A DNA stretch of 64,000 bases from Flavimaribacter sediminis (GTDB lineage: Bacteria; Pseudomonadota; Alphaproteobacteria; Rhizobiales; Rhizobiaceae), in NCBI RefSeq assembly GCF_019492055.1, contig NZ_JAICBX010000003.1, positions 186,001 through 250,000 on the forward strand, written 5' to 3'. How positions within the stretch are numbered: position 1 is the stretch's first letter; every line of letters starts with the position of its first letter. Under the pieces are notes generated by a model. It made no database searches. It saw nothing but the letters and a program-made list of their open reading frames with translations, and was not told where the DNA came from. Both the position numbers and the translations under genes were made by a program. Below, in pieces: positions 9,270 through 17,596 of this stretch.

Positions 9270-10253
9270 ATGGGTAAACTGGTCGACGGCGAGTGGAAAG
9301 ACGTCTGGTACAATACGAGCGAAACAGGCGGTCGTTTCAAGCGATCTGATTCGAGCTTTCGCAACTGGGTGACCGCGGACGGAAGCCCCGGACCAAGCGG
9401 CGAAGGCGGCTTTTCAGCCGAGGCCGGCCGCTACCACCTCTATGTCTCATACGCCTGCCCCTGGGCCCATCGAACGCTGATATTCCGACTCCTGAAGGGC
9501 CTCGAAGAGGCGATCGGCCTTTCCGTCGTCGACTATCACATGGGAAAGAACGGCTGGGAATTCCGCGGCAGGGAGGGCGGGACAGAGGATCACATCCATG
9601 GGCTGGAGAAGCTCTGGCAGGTCTATGTAAAGGCCGATCCGCACTACACCGGCCGGGTGACCGTCCCGGTGCTGTGGGACAAGGAGAAAGGAACGGTCGT
9701 CTCCAACGAATCCTCGGAGATCATCCGCATGTTCAACAGCGCCTTCAATGAAATCGAAGGCGTCGACAGCGATCTCGATTTCTATCCGGAGGCGCTGAGA
9801 GCGGACATCGACGCAATCAACCAGCCGATCTACGACAACGTCAACAATGGCGTCTACAAGTGCGGCTTCGCCACCAGCCAGGAGGCTTACGAAGAAGCCT
9901 TCGACGCCCTTTTCGCGGAACTCGATACACTCGAGGAGCGTCTGGCGACCAACCGCTATCTTCTCGGAGAAACGCTGACCGAGGCCGACTGGCGGCTCTT
10001 CACGACGCTCGTTCGTTTCGACCCGGTCTATGTCGGTCACTTCAAGTGCAACCGGAAGCGCATCGACGACTATCCGGCGCTTTCGGGCTATATGCGCGAA
10101 CTCTACCAGATGCCCGGCGTCGCCCAGACCGTAAACCTCACCCACATCAAGAAGCACTACTACGGCAGTCACGAAAGCATCAATCCGACCGGCGTCGTGC
10201 CGAAGGGTCCTGACCTCAACTACGACGCGCCCCACGATCGCGGAAGGCTTTGA
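9270..10253 (+). CDS. Glutathionyl-hydroquinone reductase (xenophile-class GST)
   Basis: The 327-residue enzyme reduces glutathionyl-hydroquinones with glutathione. The catalytic cysteine lies in YACPWAHRT (about residue 63), the signature of the YqjG/ECM4 family. WEFRGREGG and NESSEIIRMFNSAFNE are further family marks, and a C-terminal all-helical GST domain includes LTEADWRLFTTLVRFDPVYV. A GTG in frame at 9249 is possible, but AAGGAG at 9257-9262, seven bases before the ATG at 9270, decides for the shorter start. The gene converges with the next Nudix gene, with only 3 bases between stops. It probably helps detoxify quinones. Confidence 0.93.
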   Translation: MGKLVDGEWKDVWYNTSETGGRFKRSDSSFRNWVTADGSPGPSGEGGFSAEAGRYHLYVSYACPWAHRTLIFRLLKGLEEAIGLSVVDYHMGKNGWEFRGREGGTEDHIHGLEKLWQVYVKADPHYTGRVTVPVLWDKEKGTVVSNESSEIIRMFNSAFNEIEGVDSDLDFYPEALRADIDAINQPIYDNVNNGVYKCGFATSQEAYEEAFDALFAELDTLEERLATNRYLLGETLTEADWRLFTTLVRFDPVYVGHFKCNRKRIDDYPALSGYMRELYQMPGVAQTVNLTHIKKHYYGSHESINPTGVVPKGPDLNYDAPHDRGRL

Positions 10254-10256
10254 TCG

Positions 10257-10703
10257 TTACCAGGTGCGAGAAACGGATTGACCTTCGAGCACTTCAGCAA
10301 GCCTGCGCCGGGTCGCTTCCGTGGTGTTGTCCGGCAACGCGTCGGTTTTAAAAAAGCCGGCTTCGGCGATCTCGGCATTGCCCTTTAACGGCGCCGTCTG
10401 CGAGACGTTCCGGCACACGAAAAGCGCGACATGATCGCGCCGGCTGGCGTTTCGATTGAAATAGAAACCGAACAGCTCGGCGGCGGCGCCGATTGCAAGG
10501 TTTCCTTCTTCCGCCAGCTCGCGCTCCAGCGCCTCGTAAGCGCTTTCCCCGGCGTCTACGCCGCCGCCCGGTAGATACCAGCCGCCGATATAGGTATGCC
10601 TGACTAGGAAAACCCGACCAGCGGCGTCGAAAGCCGCTGCGCGAACTCCAAGCGTCATCGGACGTTTAAGGATATGGATCAGATGCAAAAATCTGACGAG
10701 CAT
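10257..10703 (-). CDS. Nudix hydrolase
   Basis: This 148-residue Nudix protein has the box GGVDAGESAYEALERELAEE (about residues 48-67). The conserved Gly after the EE pair is replaced by Asn (EEGNL), so the consensus is not perfect, but the catalytic Glu residues remain. The substrate is unknown; small enzymes of this type often hydrolyse nucleoside di- or triphosphate derivatives. The start lies about 30 bases from the divergent metallophosphoesterase gene, so the two promoters must be very compact or overlapping. Confidence 0.88.
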   Translation of the reverse strand: MLVRFLHLIHILKRPMTLGVRAAAFDAAGRVFLVRHTYIGGWYLPGGGVDAGESAYEALERELAEEGNLAIGAAAELFGFYFNRNASRRDHVALFVCRNVSQTAPLKGNAEIAEAGFFKTDALPDNTTEATRRRLAEVLEGQSVSRTW

Positions 10704-10732
10704 TTCAACTCATCTCGCTTTAAGGTCATTAC

Positions 10733-11644
10733 ATGTTTCGCCTTGCTCATATCTCCGACGTCCATCTTGGACCGCTCCCGAAAGTAACACTACGACAATT
10801 GGCGTCCAAGCGGATCACCGGCTACGTCAACTGGCATCGCAATCGCCGCAAGCATCACGCCACCGACGCGTTGACCATCCTGATGGAGGACATCTTCGCC
10901 CAGGCGCCGGATCACCTGGCCATCACCGGAGATCTGGTCAACCTGTCGACCGATATCGAAATCGAGACGGCGACGGCGTGGCTGCAAGCCGCCGGCGACC
11001 CCGAAACCACGTCGGTAGTGCCTGGAAATCACGACGCCTATGTGCCCGGCGCCTTCCGGAAAATATGCGCCGCATGGGCGCATTACATGGCCGGCGACGA
11101 CGTGAGGGAAAGGCCGCTGACAGTGAAGTCGTTTCCCTATCTGCGCCGTCGCGGGCCGGTTGCGCTGATCGGCGTGTCGACCGCCAACGCCTCCCTGCCC
11201 TTCATGGCGACGGGCATTTTTGACGAGACCGAGGCGCGGCGCTTGCAGGCGCTTTTGAAGCAGGCGGGAGAGGAAGGTCTGTTCCGCATCATCCTTATCC
11301 ACCACCCGCCGGTCAACAACGCCGCCGCCTGGCATAAACGCATGCAGGGCATCGGCAGGTTCCAGAAAGTCGTCGCCGAGGAAGGCGCCGAACTCGTCCT
11401 GCACGGCCACACCCACCTCGACACGCTGCACCGGATCATGGGCAAGGCGAAAACAGTTCCCGTGCTGGGTGTGCCGTCGGCCAGTGAAGGCCCATCCGGC
11501 CGCCGGCCTGCCGCCGGCTACAACCTGATATCGATCGAGGGCGCGAATGGCGACTGGCGTTGCAATGTGGCGCGTCACAGGCTCGACCGATCGGGCGAGG
11601 AGATCGTGCTTTCAGACGCGATTGATCTGCACTTGAAAGTCTAG
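10733..11644 (+). CDS. Calcineurin-like metallophosphoesterase
   Basis: The 303-residue enzyme contains the ordered metal-binding motifs of calcineurin-like phosphoesterases: HISDVHLG (residues 6-13), ITGDLVN (about 64-70), VVPGNHDAY (about 95-103), IHHPP (about 188-192) and LHGHTHLD (about 222-229). This arrangement suits cyclic-nucleotide or other phosphodiester hydrolysis. No signal peptide is seen. It is divergent from the Nudix gene and convergent with the next hypothetical gene. The substrate cannot be deduced. Confidence 0.92.
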   Translation: MFRLAHISDVHLGPLPKVTLRQLASKRITGYVNWHRNRRKHHATDALTILMEDIFAQAPDHLAITGDLVNLSTDIEIETATAWLQAAGDPETTSVVPGNHDAYVPGAFRKICAAWAHYMAGDDVRERPLTVKSFPYLRRRGPVALIGVSTANASLPFMATGIFDETEARRLQALLKQAGEEGLFRIILIHHPPVNNAAAWHKRMQGIGRFQKVVAEEGAELVLHGHTHLDTLHRIMGKAKTVPVLGVPSASEGPSGRRPAAGYNLISIEGANGDWRCNVARHRLDRSGEEIVLSDAIDLHLKV

Positions 11645-11649
11645 GCGTC

Positions 11650-12291
11650 TTAAAGACCTGCTATGGACGGGCTGATTTCGCCCCAGAAAATTGCCCCCAT
11701 CGCGAACAGCGTCACCAGACTTCCGATGATGAACCAGATGAGACCGGTCGCAAAGCCGGATCCGTTGGCGTGGTCCTTTTTCGCCGCTGGCTGAGGCGCT
11801 GCTTCGATTTCGGCCGCCTGCGCCGGGGCTGGTTGCGGCCGCTGAACCGGTTCGGAAGCGGCCGGTCTGGCGTTTCTGAAACCGTCCCCCGCCAAAAAGC
11901 GCTGGCGCTCGACGGTCCGCTCGGCAATGTAGATGGTGACCTGATCGGCCATCTTCATCAAATCGTCGGACTCGGCAAGCACACTGCGCCCGTAGCGCCT
12001 GTCGAGCACGAAGCGAAAGGTGCGACGGTCATGTCCCATGTGGACATGGGAGACGGCGTCGACCCAAAGACGCGGCTGCGCGCCTGACGACAATGCGAAG
12101 TCGAACTGGTCGTCGTCTTCCGACACCTCGTCAAAAACCGGTTGAAGTTCGTTATAGAGCAGTTCGAGACGGGCGCGATCCGCCTCCTTCATGTCGACGA
12201 TGACATCCTGCCTCTCGGCGGCGGCGATCTTGACCTCGCGCACGGCGTCGGACAGATGTCTCTTGTTCTGGGGAGCGGGATCGTTGCTCAT
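11650..12291 (-). CDS. Conserved hypothetical protein with C-terminal membrane anchor
   Basis: This 213-residue protein has a soluble N-terminal part (about 1-130) containing LWVDAVSHVHMGHDRRTFRF, a low-complexity proline/alanine/glutamine linker (about 140-175), and one membrane span near the C-terminus (GLIWFIIGSLVTLFAMGAIFW). It would be a tail-anchored inner-membrane protein with a cytosolic domain. I do not recognise a named family, although rhizobial genomes carry similar proteins. A start at the ATG at 12291 fits the hydrophilic N-terminus. Confidence 0.7.
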   Translation of the reverse strand: MSNDPAPQNKRHLSDAVREVKIAAAERQDVIVDMKEADRARLELLYNELQPVFDEVSEDDDQFDFALSSGAQPRLWVDAVSHVHMGHDRRTFRFVLDRRYGRSVLAESDDLMKMADQVTIYIAERTVERQRFLAGDGFRNARPAASEPVQRPQPAPAQAAEIEAAPQPAAKKDHANGSGFATGLIWFIIGSLVTLFAMGAIFWGEISPSIAGL

Positions 12292-12372
12292 GAGCCGAAT
12301 AACCTGCTGATATGGTTAATTTACAGTTACCCATAACATGGGACTTCGCCTCGACGCGAGCAAGCCGACATT

Positions 12373-13185
12373 TCAATCGCCCACAGAAGCTATATTTTGG
12401 CGTATGAGGGTCTCGACCTCGTAAGGCCGCTCCTCGATCAACATGTGACCCGTGTTCTCGAAGACATGGGCGGCGAAAAGCGCCGGCAGGCGATGAGACT
12501 GGCGCGTCGGCAAAACCCGGTCCTGCGTTCCCCAAAGCACCTTGACCGGCATGTCGAGTGCCGCGAGCAGCTCGCGACGTATAACGCCCTGGGATACGCC
12601 CGCATCATCCTCGACAAAGATGCTCTGCATGATCTGTTTCATTCTGTCGGCGGCCCCGTCGGCTTTGCGCAAGTCGGTCAGGCGCAAAACAAATTTCTGA
12701 GGGATCGTCGCGTTCCAGCCGAACATCTCCTCGAGACAGGCGATGAAGTCCTGTCCATTGTCGGCGAGCGCATAGCGTCTGAGAAGCCGGTGATTGATTT
12801 CCGCGCCGAAACCGCCTGGCGCGAGCAGGGTCAGAGACGCAACGCGTTGCGGCTGCCGGGCCGCGACAAGCGCCGCCACGGCTCCACCCATTGAATGGCC
12901 GACAAGGTGCGCCCGTACGACGCCGCGCCGGTCGAGGTCGGCGATCAGCGCCTTCGCCATGCGGCCGCCGCCGCCCACGCCGGAGGACGACGCAGAACCG
13001 CCATGTCCGGGCAGGTCGAAGGCGAGCGTTCGCCGGTCGACCGACAAGGCGTCCTGCAGGTGCGACCAGACGAAAGAGCCAGCGGCGAAGCCATGCAGAA
13101 AGACAAGCGGCGGTCGGTCCCCTTCGCCCTTCTGGAGAGCGTAGAGACCGTCCGCCGTCATTGTGTGATCGTCAGTAACCGGCAT
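12373..13185 (-). CDS. Alpha/beta fold hydrolase
   Basis: The 270-residue protein is an alpha/beta hydrolase. The oxyanion segment is FLHGFAAGSFVW, the nucleophile elbow GHSMGG carries the catalytic Ser, the acid is probably the Asp of WGTQDRVLP, and the His lies in ENTGHMLIEERP. The arrangement resembles the acetoin dehydrogenase E2-like/acyltransferase hydrolase subgroup, but no lipoyl domain is present. It begins nine bases after leuA ends, on the same strand, so it may be read through from leuA. The substrate is unknown. Confidence 0.88.
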   Translation of the reverse strand: MPVTDDHTMTADGLYALQKGEGDRPPLVFLHGFAAGSFVWSHLQDALSVDRRTLAFDLPGHGGSASSSGVGGGGRMAKALIADLDRRGVVRAHLVGHSMGGAVAALVAARQPQRVASLTLLAPGGFGAEINHRLLRRYALADNGQDFIACLEEMFGWNATIPQKFVLRLTDLRKADGAADRMKQIMQSIFVEDDAGVSQGVIRRELLAALDMPVKVLWGTQDRVLPTRQSHRLPALFAAHVFENTGHMLIEERPYEVETLIRQNIASVGD

Positions 13186-13194
13186 CGTCAGCGG

Positions 13195-14913
13195 CTACTT
13201 GGACGCGATGAGGCGGTTCGCCGCAGAGACGACTGCCTCAAGCGAAGCCGCAACGATGTTCGTGCTGACGCCGACCCCGAATATCTTGCCGCCCGGATGC
13301 TCCATTTCCATGTAGCAGATCGCCGATGCGTTGGCGCCGTGCTGGAGAGAGTGTTCCGAATAGTCCGCAACGGTCAGTTCGATCCCGATGTGGCGCGACA
13401 GGGCGTTGACGAAACCGTCGATCGGACCGTTGCCGGTCCCGGTGATCTTCATGGTTTCGCCCTTGTCGGTAACAACCGCCTCGACCTCGCGAACGCCTTT
13501 CGTCTCAGTGGACGCGTAGGTGTGGTGGTCGACATATTTGAGCCGTCCTTCCGGCTGATCGACATAAATATCCATGAACCGGTCGTAGATCATCCGCGAG
13601 GGGAGCTCTTCGCCCGCCTCATCGGTGATGCGCTGGATTTCCGACTGGAACTCGACCTGCAGCCCGCGCGGCAGGTTTAGCCCGTAATCCTCGTGCAGCA
13701 CATAGGCGATGCCGCCCTTGCCGGACTGCGAATTGATACGGATGATCGCTTCATAGGTGCGGCCCACGTCCTGCGGATCGATCGGCAGGTACGGCACTTC
13801 CCAGAGTTCCTTGTTGGAGGAGCGGATCGCCTTCATGCCTTTGTTGATCGCGTCCTGGTGTGATCCGGAAAAGGCCGTGTAGACCAGTTCGCCAACATAA
13901 GGGTGGCGTTCCGGGATCTTCATCTGATTGGCGTATTCGTAGACGCTCTTCATGTGCTCGATCCGCGAACAGTCGAGTTTCGGATCGACGCCCTGGGTGT
14001 ACATGTTCAGCGCCAGTGTGACGATATCGACATTGCCGGTGCGCTCGCCATTGCCGAACAGCGTTCCCTCGACCCGGTCGGCGCCGGCCATCAGGCCCAG
14101 CTCCGTGGCCGCAATTCCGGTCCCGCGGTCATTGTGCGGGTGGAGCGACACGATCAGGCTGTCGCGACGATCGAGCTGACGGCACATCCATTCGATCTGG
14201 TCAGCGTAGATGTTCGGCGTCGACATCTCGACGGTCGAAGGCAGATTGATGATGAGCTTGTCATCCGGCGTCGGCTGAACGACCTCGATCACCGCATTGC
14301 AGATTTCCAGCGCGACCTCCAGCTCGGTGCCCGTAAAGCTTTCCGGGGAATACTGGAATCGGTAGCCGCCTCCAGCCTTTTGCGCCATGTCGGTGATCAT
14401 CTTCGCGGCGTCGACGGCGATCTCCTTGATGCCCGCAACGTCCTTGGCGAAGACCACGCGACGCTGCAGTTCGCTGGTCGAATTGTAGAAGTGCACGATC
14501 GGCCGATGCGCGCCTTCCAGCGACTCGAAAGTCCGGGTAATCAGTTCGGGACGGCACTGGACCAGCACCTGCAGGGAGACGTCTTCAGGCACTCCGCCCT
14601 GTTCCACGCACCAGCGCGCGAAGTCGAAATCGGTTTGCGAAGCGGAAGGAAAGCCGATCTCGATTTCCTTGAAACCCATGTCCAGCAGCAACCTGAACAT
14701 TCGCGACTTGCGGTCGTGCCCCATGGGATTGACGAGTGACTGATTGCCGTCTCGCAGGTCCACCGAACACCACACCGGCGGGCTCTCGATGCGCTTGGAA
14801 GGCCAGGTCCTGTCGTCGAGGCCCACTGCTGGATAGGGGTGATATTTCCGGGACGCGTCCGGCATGCCGGACTGCTTTTTACCGGCTTCGCCGATTGTCT
14901 GTACAATAGTCAT
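13195..14913 (-). CDS. leuA: 2-isopropylmalate synthase
   Basis: LeuA condenses acetyl-CoA with 2-oxoisovalerate, the first committed step of leucine synthesis. The 572-residue length fits the larger LeuA class. SVDLRDGNQSLVNPMG (about residues 50-65) and the metal ligands in VSLHPHNDRGTG (about 255-266) are the standard motifs. The C-terminal part (about 440-572) is the leucine-binding regulatory domain, including EHSLQHGANASAICYME. The 5' region (14914-15200) contains a candidate promoter and a Leu-codon-rich leader peptide, so expression is probably tuned to leucyl-tRNA charging. Leucine feedback on the enzyme is expected from the family. Confidence 0.96.
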   Translation of the reverse strand: MTIVQTIGEAGKKQSGMPDASRKYHPYPAVGLDDRTWPSKRIESPPVWCSVDLRDGNQSLVNPMGHDRKSRMFRLLLDMGFKEIEIGFPSASQTDFDFARWCVEQGGVPEDVSLQVLVQCRPELITRTFESLEGAHRPIVHFYNSTSELQRRVVFAKDVAGIKEIAVDAAKMITDMAQKAGGGYRFQYSPESFTGTELEVALEICNAVIEVVQPTPDDKLIINLPSTVEMSTPNIYADQIEWMCRQLDRRDSLIVSLHPHNDRGTGIAATELGLMAGADRVEGTLFGNGERTGNVDIVTLALNMYTQGVDPKLDCSRIEHMKSVYEYANQMKIPERHPYVGELVYTAFSGSHQDAINKGMKAIRSSNKELWEVPYLPIDPQDVGRTYEAIIRINSQSGKGGIAYVLHEDYGLNLPRGLQVEFQSEIQRITDEAGEELPSRMIYDRFMDIYVDQPEGRLKYVDHHTYASTETKGVREVEAVVTDKGETMKITGTGNGPIDGFVNALSRHIGIELTVADYSEHSLQHGANASAICYMEMEHPGGKIFGVGVSTNIVAASLEAVVSAANRLIASK

Positions 14914-15040
14914 GTCTGTTTCTCGATCTCTTCAGACGAGGCCCTCGGGCTGTCGCCATGCGGCCTTCAGGCCGTTTCACTTTACTGATGAAGGTTTCAA
15001 GGAGCTGGCGCCATCGGCAAATCGACCGCCGGACGCTCCC

Positions 15041-15157
15041 TCAACGAGCCCGGCGATCGCCAGTAAGGCCGAGAAGAAGAAGCACGGACAGGGCCGGCGC
15101 GCACAAGGTGCTCGCGACCTTCAGATCTTCAAAAATATCAAACGTGCTCTTCGACAT
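15041..15157 (-). CDS. Candidate leuA leader peptide (leucine-codon-rich)
   Basis: A 38-codon ORF (MSKSTFDIFEDLKVAS...) lies upstream of leuA on the same strand. Its second half contains four consecutive Leu codons (CTT CTT CTT CTC at 15082-15071) within VLLLLGLTGDRRAR, plus further Leu codons around them. The ATG lies only 8 bases downstream of a predicted -10 box (TATAAG), so the transcript would be nearly leaderless. In-frame TTG (15106) and GTG (15085) codons give shorter alternatives. A Leu-run leader ahead of leuA is the usual sign of ribosome-mediated control. I see no clear U-tract terminator between it and leuA, so the mechanism may not be classical attenuation. A small membrane peptide is an alternative reading. 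Confidence 0.5.
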   Translation of the reverse strand: MSKSTFDIFEDLKVASTLCAPALSVLLLLGLTGDRRAR

Positions 15158-15188
15158 GGGCGGTCTTATAACCGCCCGCTCGAAGCAC
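15131..15188 (-). terminator. Stem-loop with T-rich tail downstream of trpE(G)
   Basis: Just past the trpE(G) stop, GGGCGGT (15158-15164, plus strand) and ACCGCCC (15171-15177) form a perfect stem. An outer stem joins GTGC/TCGA with TCGA/GCAC around a small bulge. Read on the minus strand it is followed by GTTTGATATTTTT. This looks like a Rho-independent terminator for trpE(G), but it also contains the predicted leuA promoter, so its function could be double. Confidence 0.45.
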
Positions 15189-15193
15189 GGCAA
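15165..15193 (-). promoter_or_regulatory. Predicted leuA promoter
   Basis: On the minus strand, TTGCCG (15193-15188) and TATAAG (15170-15165) are separated by exactly 17 bases, a good sigma-70-type arrangement. Transcription would start near 15158, at the ATG of the candidate Leu leader. The -10 box occupies the loop of a strong hairpin (15158-15177). Confidence 0.5.
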
Positions 15194-15207
15194 GCCTTTT
15201 CAGCCGG

Positions 15208-17382
15208 TCAGGCGCGACGGGCGAGATGCGCCACCACATTCTCGATCATGCGCATTCCGGCGTCCTGGCCGAGCGACATGATGGATTCGGGGTGGAACTG
15301 GACGGCCGCCACGGGTTCGCTTCGATGCTCGATCGCCATGATCGTTCCGTCCTCCGCTTCCGCCGTGATGATGAAATCCTGCGAAAGCGTCGCGGGATCG
15401 GCGAATATCGAGTGGTAACGACCGACGGTCACGGAATTGCCCAGACCCGAGAAAACCAGACCGGGTTCGGACACGCGAACGCGCGACGGCTTGCCGTGCA
15501 TGGGTATGGCGAGCGTCCGGAGATCCCCGCCATAGGCTTCCGTCAGCGCCTGCAGTCCAAGACAGACGCCGAAGATCGGCAGGTCGCGGCTTCGCGCTTT
15601 CTTGATCGTCGCCTTGCAGTCGAAATCTTTCGGCGAACCCGGCCCCGGCGACAGTACGACGAGATCCGGTTTGACCTCGTCGAAGACCGCGTCCGAAATC
15701 GGCGACCGCATGGTGGTTACCTTTGCGCCGGTCTGGCGGAAATAATTGGCGAGCGTATGGACGAAGGAGTCCTCGTGATCGACGAGCAGGATGCTGACGC
15801 CGTCGCCTACCCTTGCGGCGGACCGCGTGGACGCGACATCGTTGGCCTTGCCAGCCTCCCGGATTGCTGAAAGCATGGCCGACGCCTTGAGTTCCGTTTC
15901 CGCCTCTTCCTCGTCCGGATCGGAATCGTAAAGCAACGTCGCCCCTGCCCGCACCTCCGCGATGCCGTCCTTGATACGGATCGTTCTCAGCGTCAGTCCG
16001 GTGTTCATGTCGCCATTGAAGCCGACCATGCCGATAGCGCCGCCATACCAGGCCCGCGTGCTCTTCTCGTTCTCCTCGATGAAGCGCATCGCCCAAAGCT
16101 TCGGTGCGCCGGTGACGGTCACCGCCCAGGCGTGGCTCAGAAAGGCGTCGAAAGCGTCCATGCCATCGGCAAGTCGTCCCTCGATATGATCGACAGTATG
16201 GATGAGACGGGAATACATTTCGATCTGGCGCCGGCCGATGACGCGCACGGTGCCCGGTTCGCAGACGCGGCTCTTGTCGTTGCGGTCGACGTCGGAACAC
16301 ATCGTCAGTTCCGATTCATCCTTTTTCGAATTGAGCAGCTTGAGGATCTGCTGTGAATCCGCGATCGCGTCCTCGCCGCGCTTTATCGTTCCGGAAATCG
16401 GGCAGGTCTCGACACGGCGACCATTGACGCGCACGAACATTTCGGGCGACGCGCCAACCAGATATTCACGCTCGCCAAGATTGATGAAAAAGGAATAGGG
16501 CGACGGGTTGGTTTCCTTCAGGCGCCGCGAAATCGCCGATGGCGGGCTGACGCAGCGTTCGTAGAACATCTGTCCGGGAACCACCTCGAAAAGGTCGCCG
16601 CGCTGGAATTTCTCCTTCGCCTTTCGCACGAGGCGCGCATATTCGCCGGGTTCGTGATCGCCGCGCGGCGGGGTGTTTTCCGCCATCTCGAACGGCGTGG
16701 AGTCAGTCTCGGCCGACTTGCCGACGGTGGTGTGGTCCCGCCGCGAGAATTCGTAGCGGTCGACCCAGGCCTTGGCTGAATAATGGTCGACAACGAGGAT
16801 CTCGTCAGGCAGGTAGAGCACCAGATCGCGCTGGCCATCCGGTCGCTTGAGATGCAGATCAACGCTGTCGAACTGTAACGCCAGATCGTAGCCGAATGCG
16901 CCGAACAGTCCGAGATTGTCGTCTTCCTCGTTGAAAAACAGATCGATGATGGCGCGCAGCGGCGTGAAAACCGTCGGAACCTTCGACCGGCGCTCCTCCG
17001 AAAAGGATCCCTTCGGCATGAGCACGGTCAGTTCGAGACTGCGCTGGAGTTTCAGCCCGAGTTCGATCTCCTTTTCGCGCTCAAGACGCCGGGCAACGAT
17101 GGCGAGCAGCGCCTCGCCGCGTTCATTGTGCGCCTCCACGCGCATGGAGCGACCCCTCGCGATGATAGAAAGGGGCGGATCGATGATCGCCGTGTCCCAG
17201 CGCGTATAGCGGCCGGGGTATTCGTAATTGGAAGAGAAGACTGCGCCGCGCCGGCTGTCAAGGCCTTCGATATAGTCGTCGAGCGCCGTGGAATAGGACA
17301 CCGCGTGGCGCGTTCGGCTGACCGACACCCCGCCGCGCGTCGTGAATTCCTCGGAGTCTTCGGTGTTTTTCGTTGCCATCAT
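15208..17382 (-). CDS. trpE(G): Anthranilate synthase, fused TrpE-TrpG
   Basis: This 724-residue fusion converts chorismate and glutamine to anthranilate, the first step of tryptophan synthesis. Residues about 1-500 are the chorismate-using TrpE part, with [18 protein letters not shown] and [19 protein letters not shown]. Residues about 525-724 are the glutamine amidotransferase, with the nucleophile Cys in [10 protein letters not shown] and the His/Glu pair in VQFHPESIM. The fused form is typical of rhizobia. Two ATGs (17382, 17379) are in tandem; neither has a strong ribosome binding site. It is preceded by a trpL leader and an attenuator terminator. Confidence 0.97.
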   Translation of the reverse strand: MMATKNTEDSEEFTTRGGVSVSRTRHAVSYSTALDDYIEGLDSRRGAVFSSNYEYPGRYTRWDTAIIDPPLSIIARGRSMRVEAHNERGEALLAIVARRLEREKEIELGLKLQRSLELTVLMPKGSFSEERRSKVPTVFTPLRAIIDLFFNEEDDNLGLFGAFGYDLALQFDSVDLHLKRPDGQRDLVLYLPDEILVVDHYSAKAWVDRYEFSRRDHTTVGKSAETDSTPFEMAENTPPRGDHEPGEYARLVRKAKEKFQRGDLFEVVPGQMFYERCVSPPSAISRRLKETNPSPYSFFINLGEREYLVGASPEMFVRVNGRRVETCPISGTIKRGEDAIADSQQILKLLNSKKDESELTMCSDVDRNDKSRVCEPGTVRVIGRRQIEMYSRLIHTVDHIEGRLADGMDAFDAFLSHAWAVTVTGAPKLWAMRFIEENEKSTRAWYGGAIGMVGFNGDMNTGLTLRTIRIKDGIAEVRAGATLLYDSDPDEEEAETELKASAMLSAIREAGKANDVASTRSAARVGDGVSILLVDHEDSFVHTLANYFRQTGAKVTTMRSPISDAVFDEVKPDLVVLSPGPGSPKDFDCKATIKKARSRDLPIFGVCLGLQALTEAYGGDLRTLAIPMHGKPSRVRVSEPGLVFSGLGNSVTVGRYHSIFADPATLSQDFIITAEAEDGTIMAIEHRSEPVAAVQFHPESIMSLGQDAGMRMIENVVAHLARRA

Positions 17383-17417
17383 CAGTCACGATCCCCGTTT
17401 CGCCGACTGCCCGGCAC

Positions 17418-17447
17418 AAAAAAGCCGCCGGACTGGTTCTCGGCGGC
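17418..17447 (-). terminator. trp attenuator terminator
   Basis: On the minus strand GCCGCCG and CGGCGGC form a 7-bp G+C stem around a 10-base loop, followed directly by six T residues (17423-17418). It lies between trpL and trpE(G), exactly where a transcription attenuator belongs. The trpL Trp-codon segment (ACTGGT) can pair with ACCAGT further down the leader, and the intervening GCGGC can pair with the terminator's 5' arm, giving the alternative antiterminator. Confidence 0.88.
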
Positions 17448-17484
17448 TTGCATTGTCGTCACGCATGACTGGTCGCGGCCGCTT

Positions 17485-17508
17485 TTAGCGAACCCACCAC
17501 CAGTTCAT
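17485..17508 (-). CDS. trpL: trp leader peptide, MNWWWVR
   Basis: A seven-codon ORF on the minus strand reads ATG AAC TGG TGG TGG GTT CGC TAA: three consecutive Trp codons. It is too short for routine gene finding. Ribosome stalling at the Trp codons when charged tRNA-Trp is scarce should prevent the downstream terminator at 17418-17447 from forming and allow trpE(G) transcription. The S. meliloti trpL leader peptide has the same WWW core. Its own start is the only ATG in place. Confidence 0.92.
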   Translation of the reverse strand: MNWWWVR

Positions 17509-17535
17509 GTTGTTACGATCATTTCTCATAACGTC

Positions 17536-17564
17536 TTGTTAGCGCCAAGCGCAGCGCCATGCAA
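17536..17564 (-). promoter_or_regulatory. Predicted trpL-trpE(G) promoter
   Basis: TTGCAT (17564-17559) and TAACAA (17541-17536) lie 17 bases apart on the minus strand, placing the start of transcription about 20 bases before trpL. A perfect TTGACA also lies at 17581-17576 but has no matching -10 at proper spacing. The -35 overlaps a hairpin (GCGCCAT...ATGGCGC) behind fhs. Confidence 0.4.
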
Positions 17565-17596
17565 GATGGCGCGTGTGTCAAATTGCGATGAGGCAT

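Noticed and set aside
13903-14739. 278-codon plus-strand frame opposite leuA
   Set aside because: It mirrors leuA codons and shows no family features; leuA is unmistakable on the other strand.
14961-14974. Hairpin CGGCC-TTCA-GGCCG as a leuA attenuator terminator
   Set aside because: The stem is only 5 bp and on the leuA strand it is not followed by a U tract.
17576-17581. TTGACA as the -35 of the trp promoter
   Set aside because: The sequence 17 or 18 bases downstream is G+C-rich and has no -10 likeness; the TTGCAT/TAACAA pair fits better.
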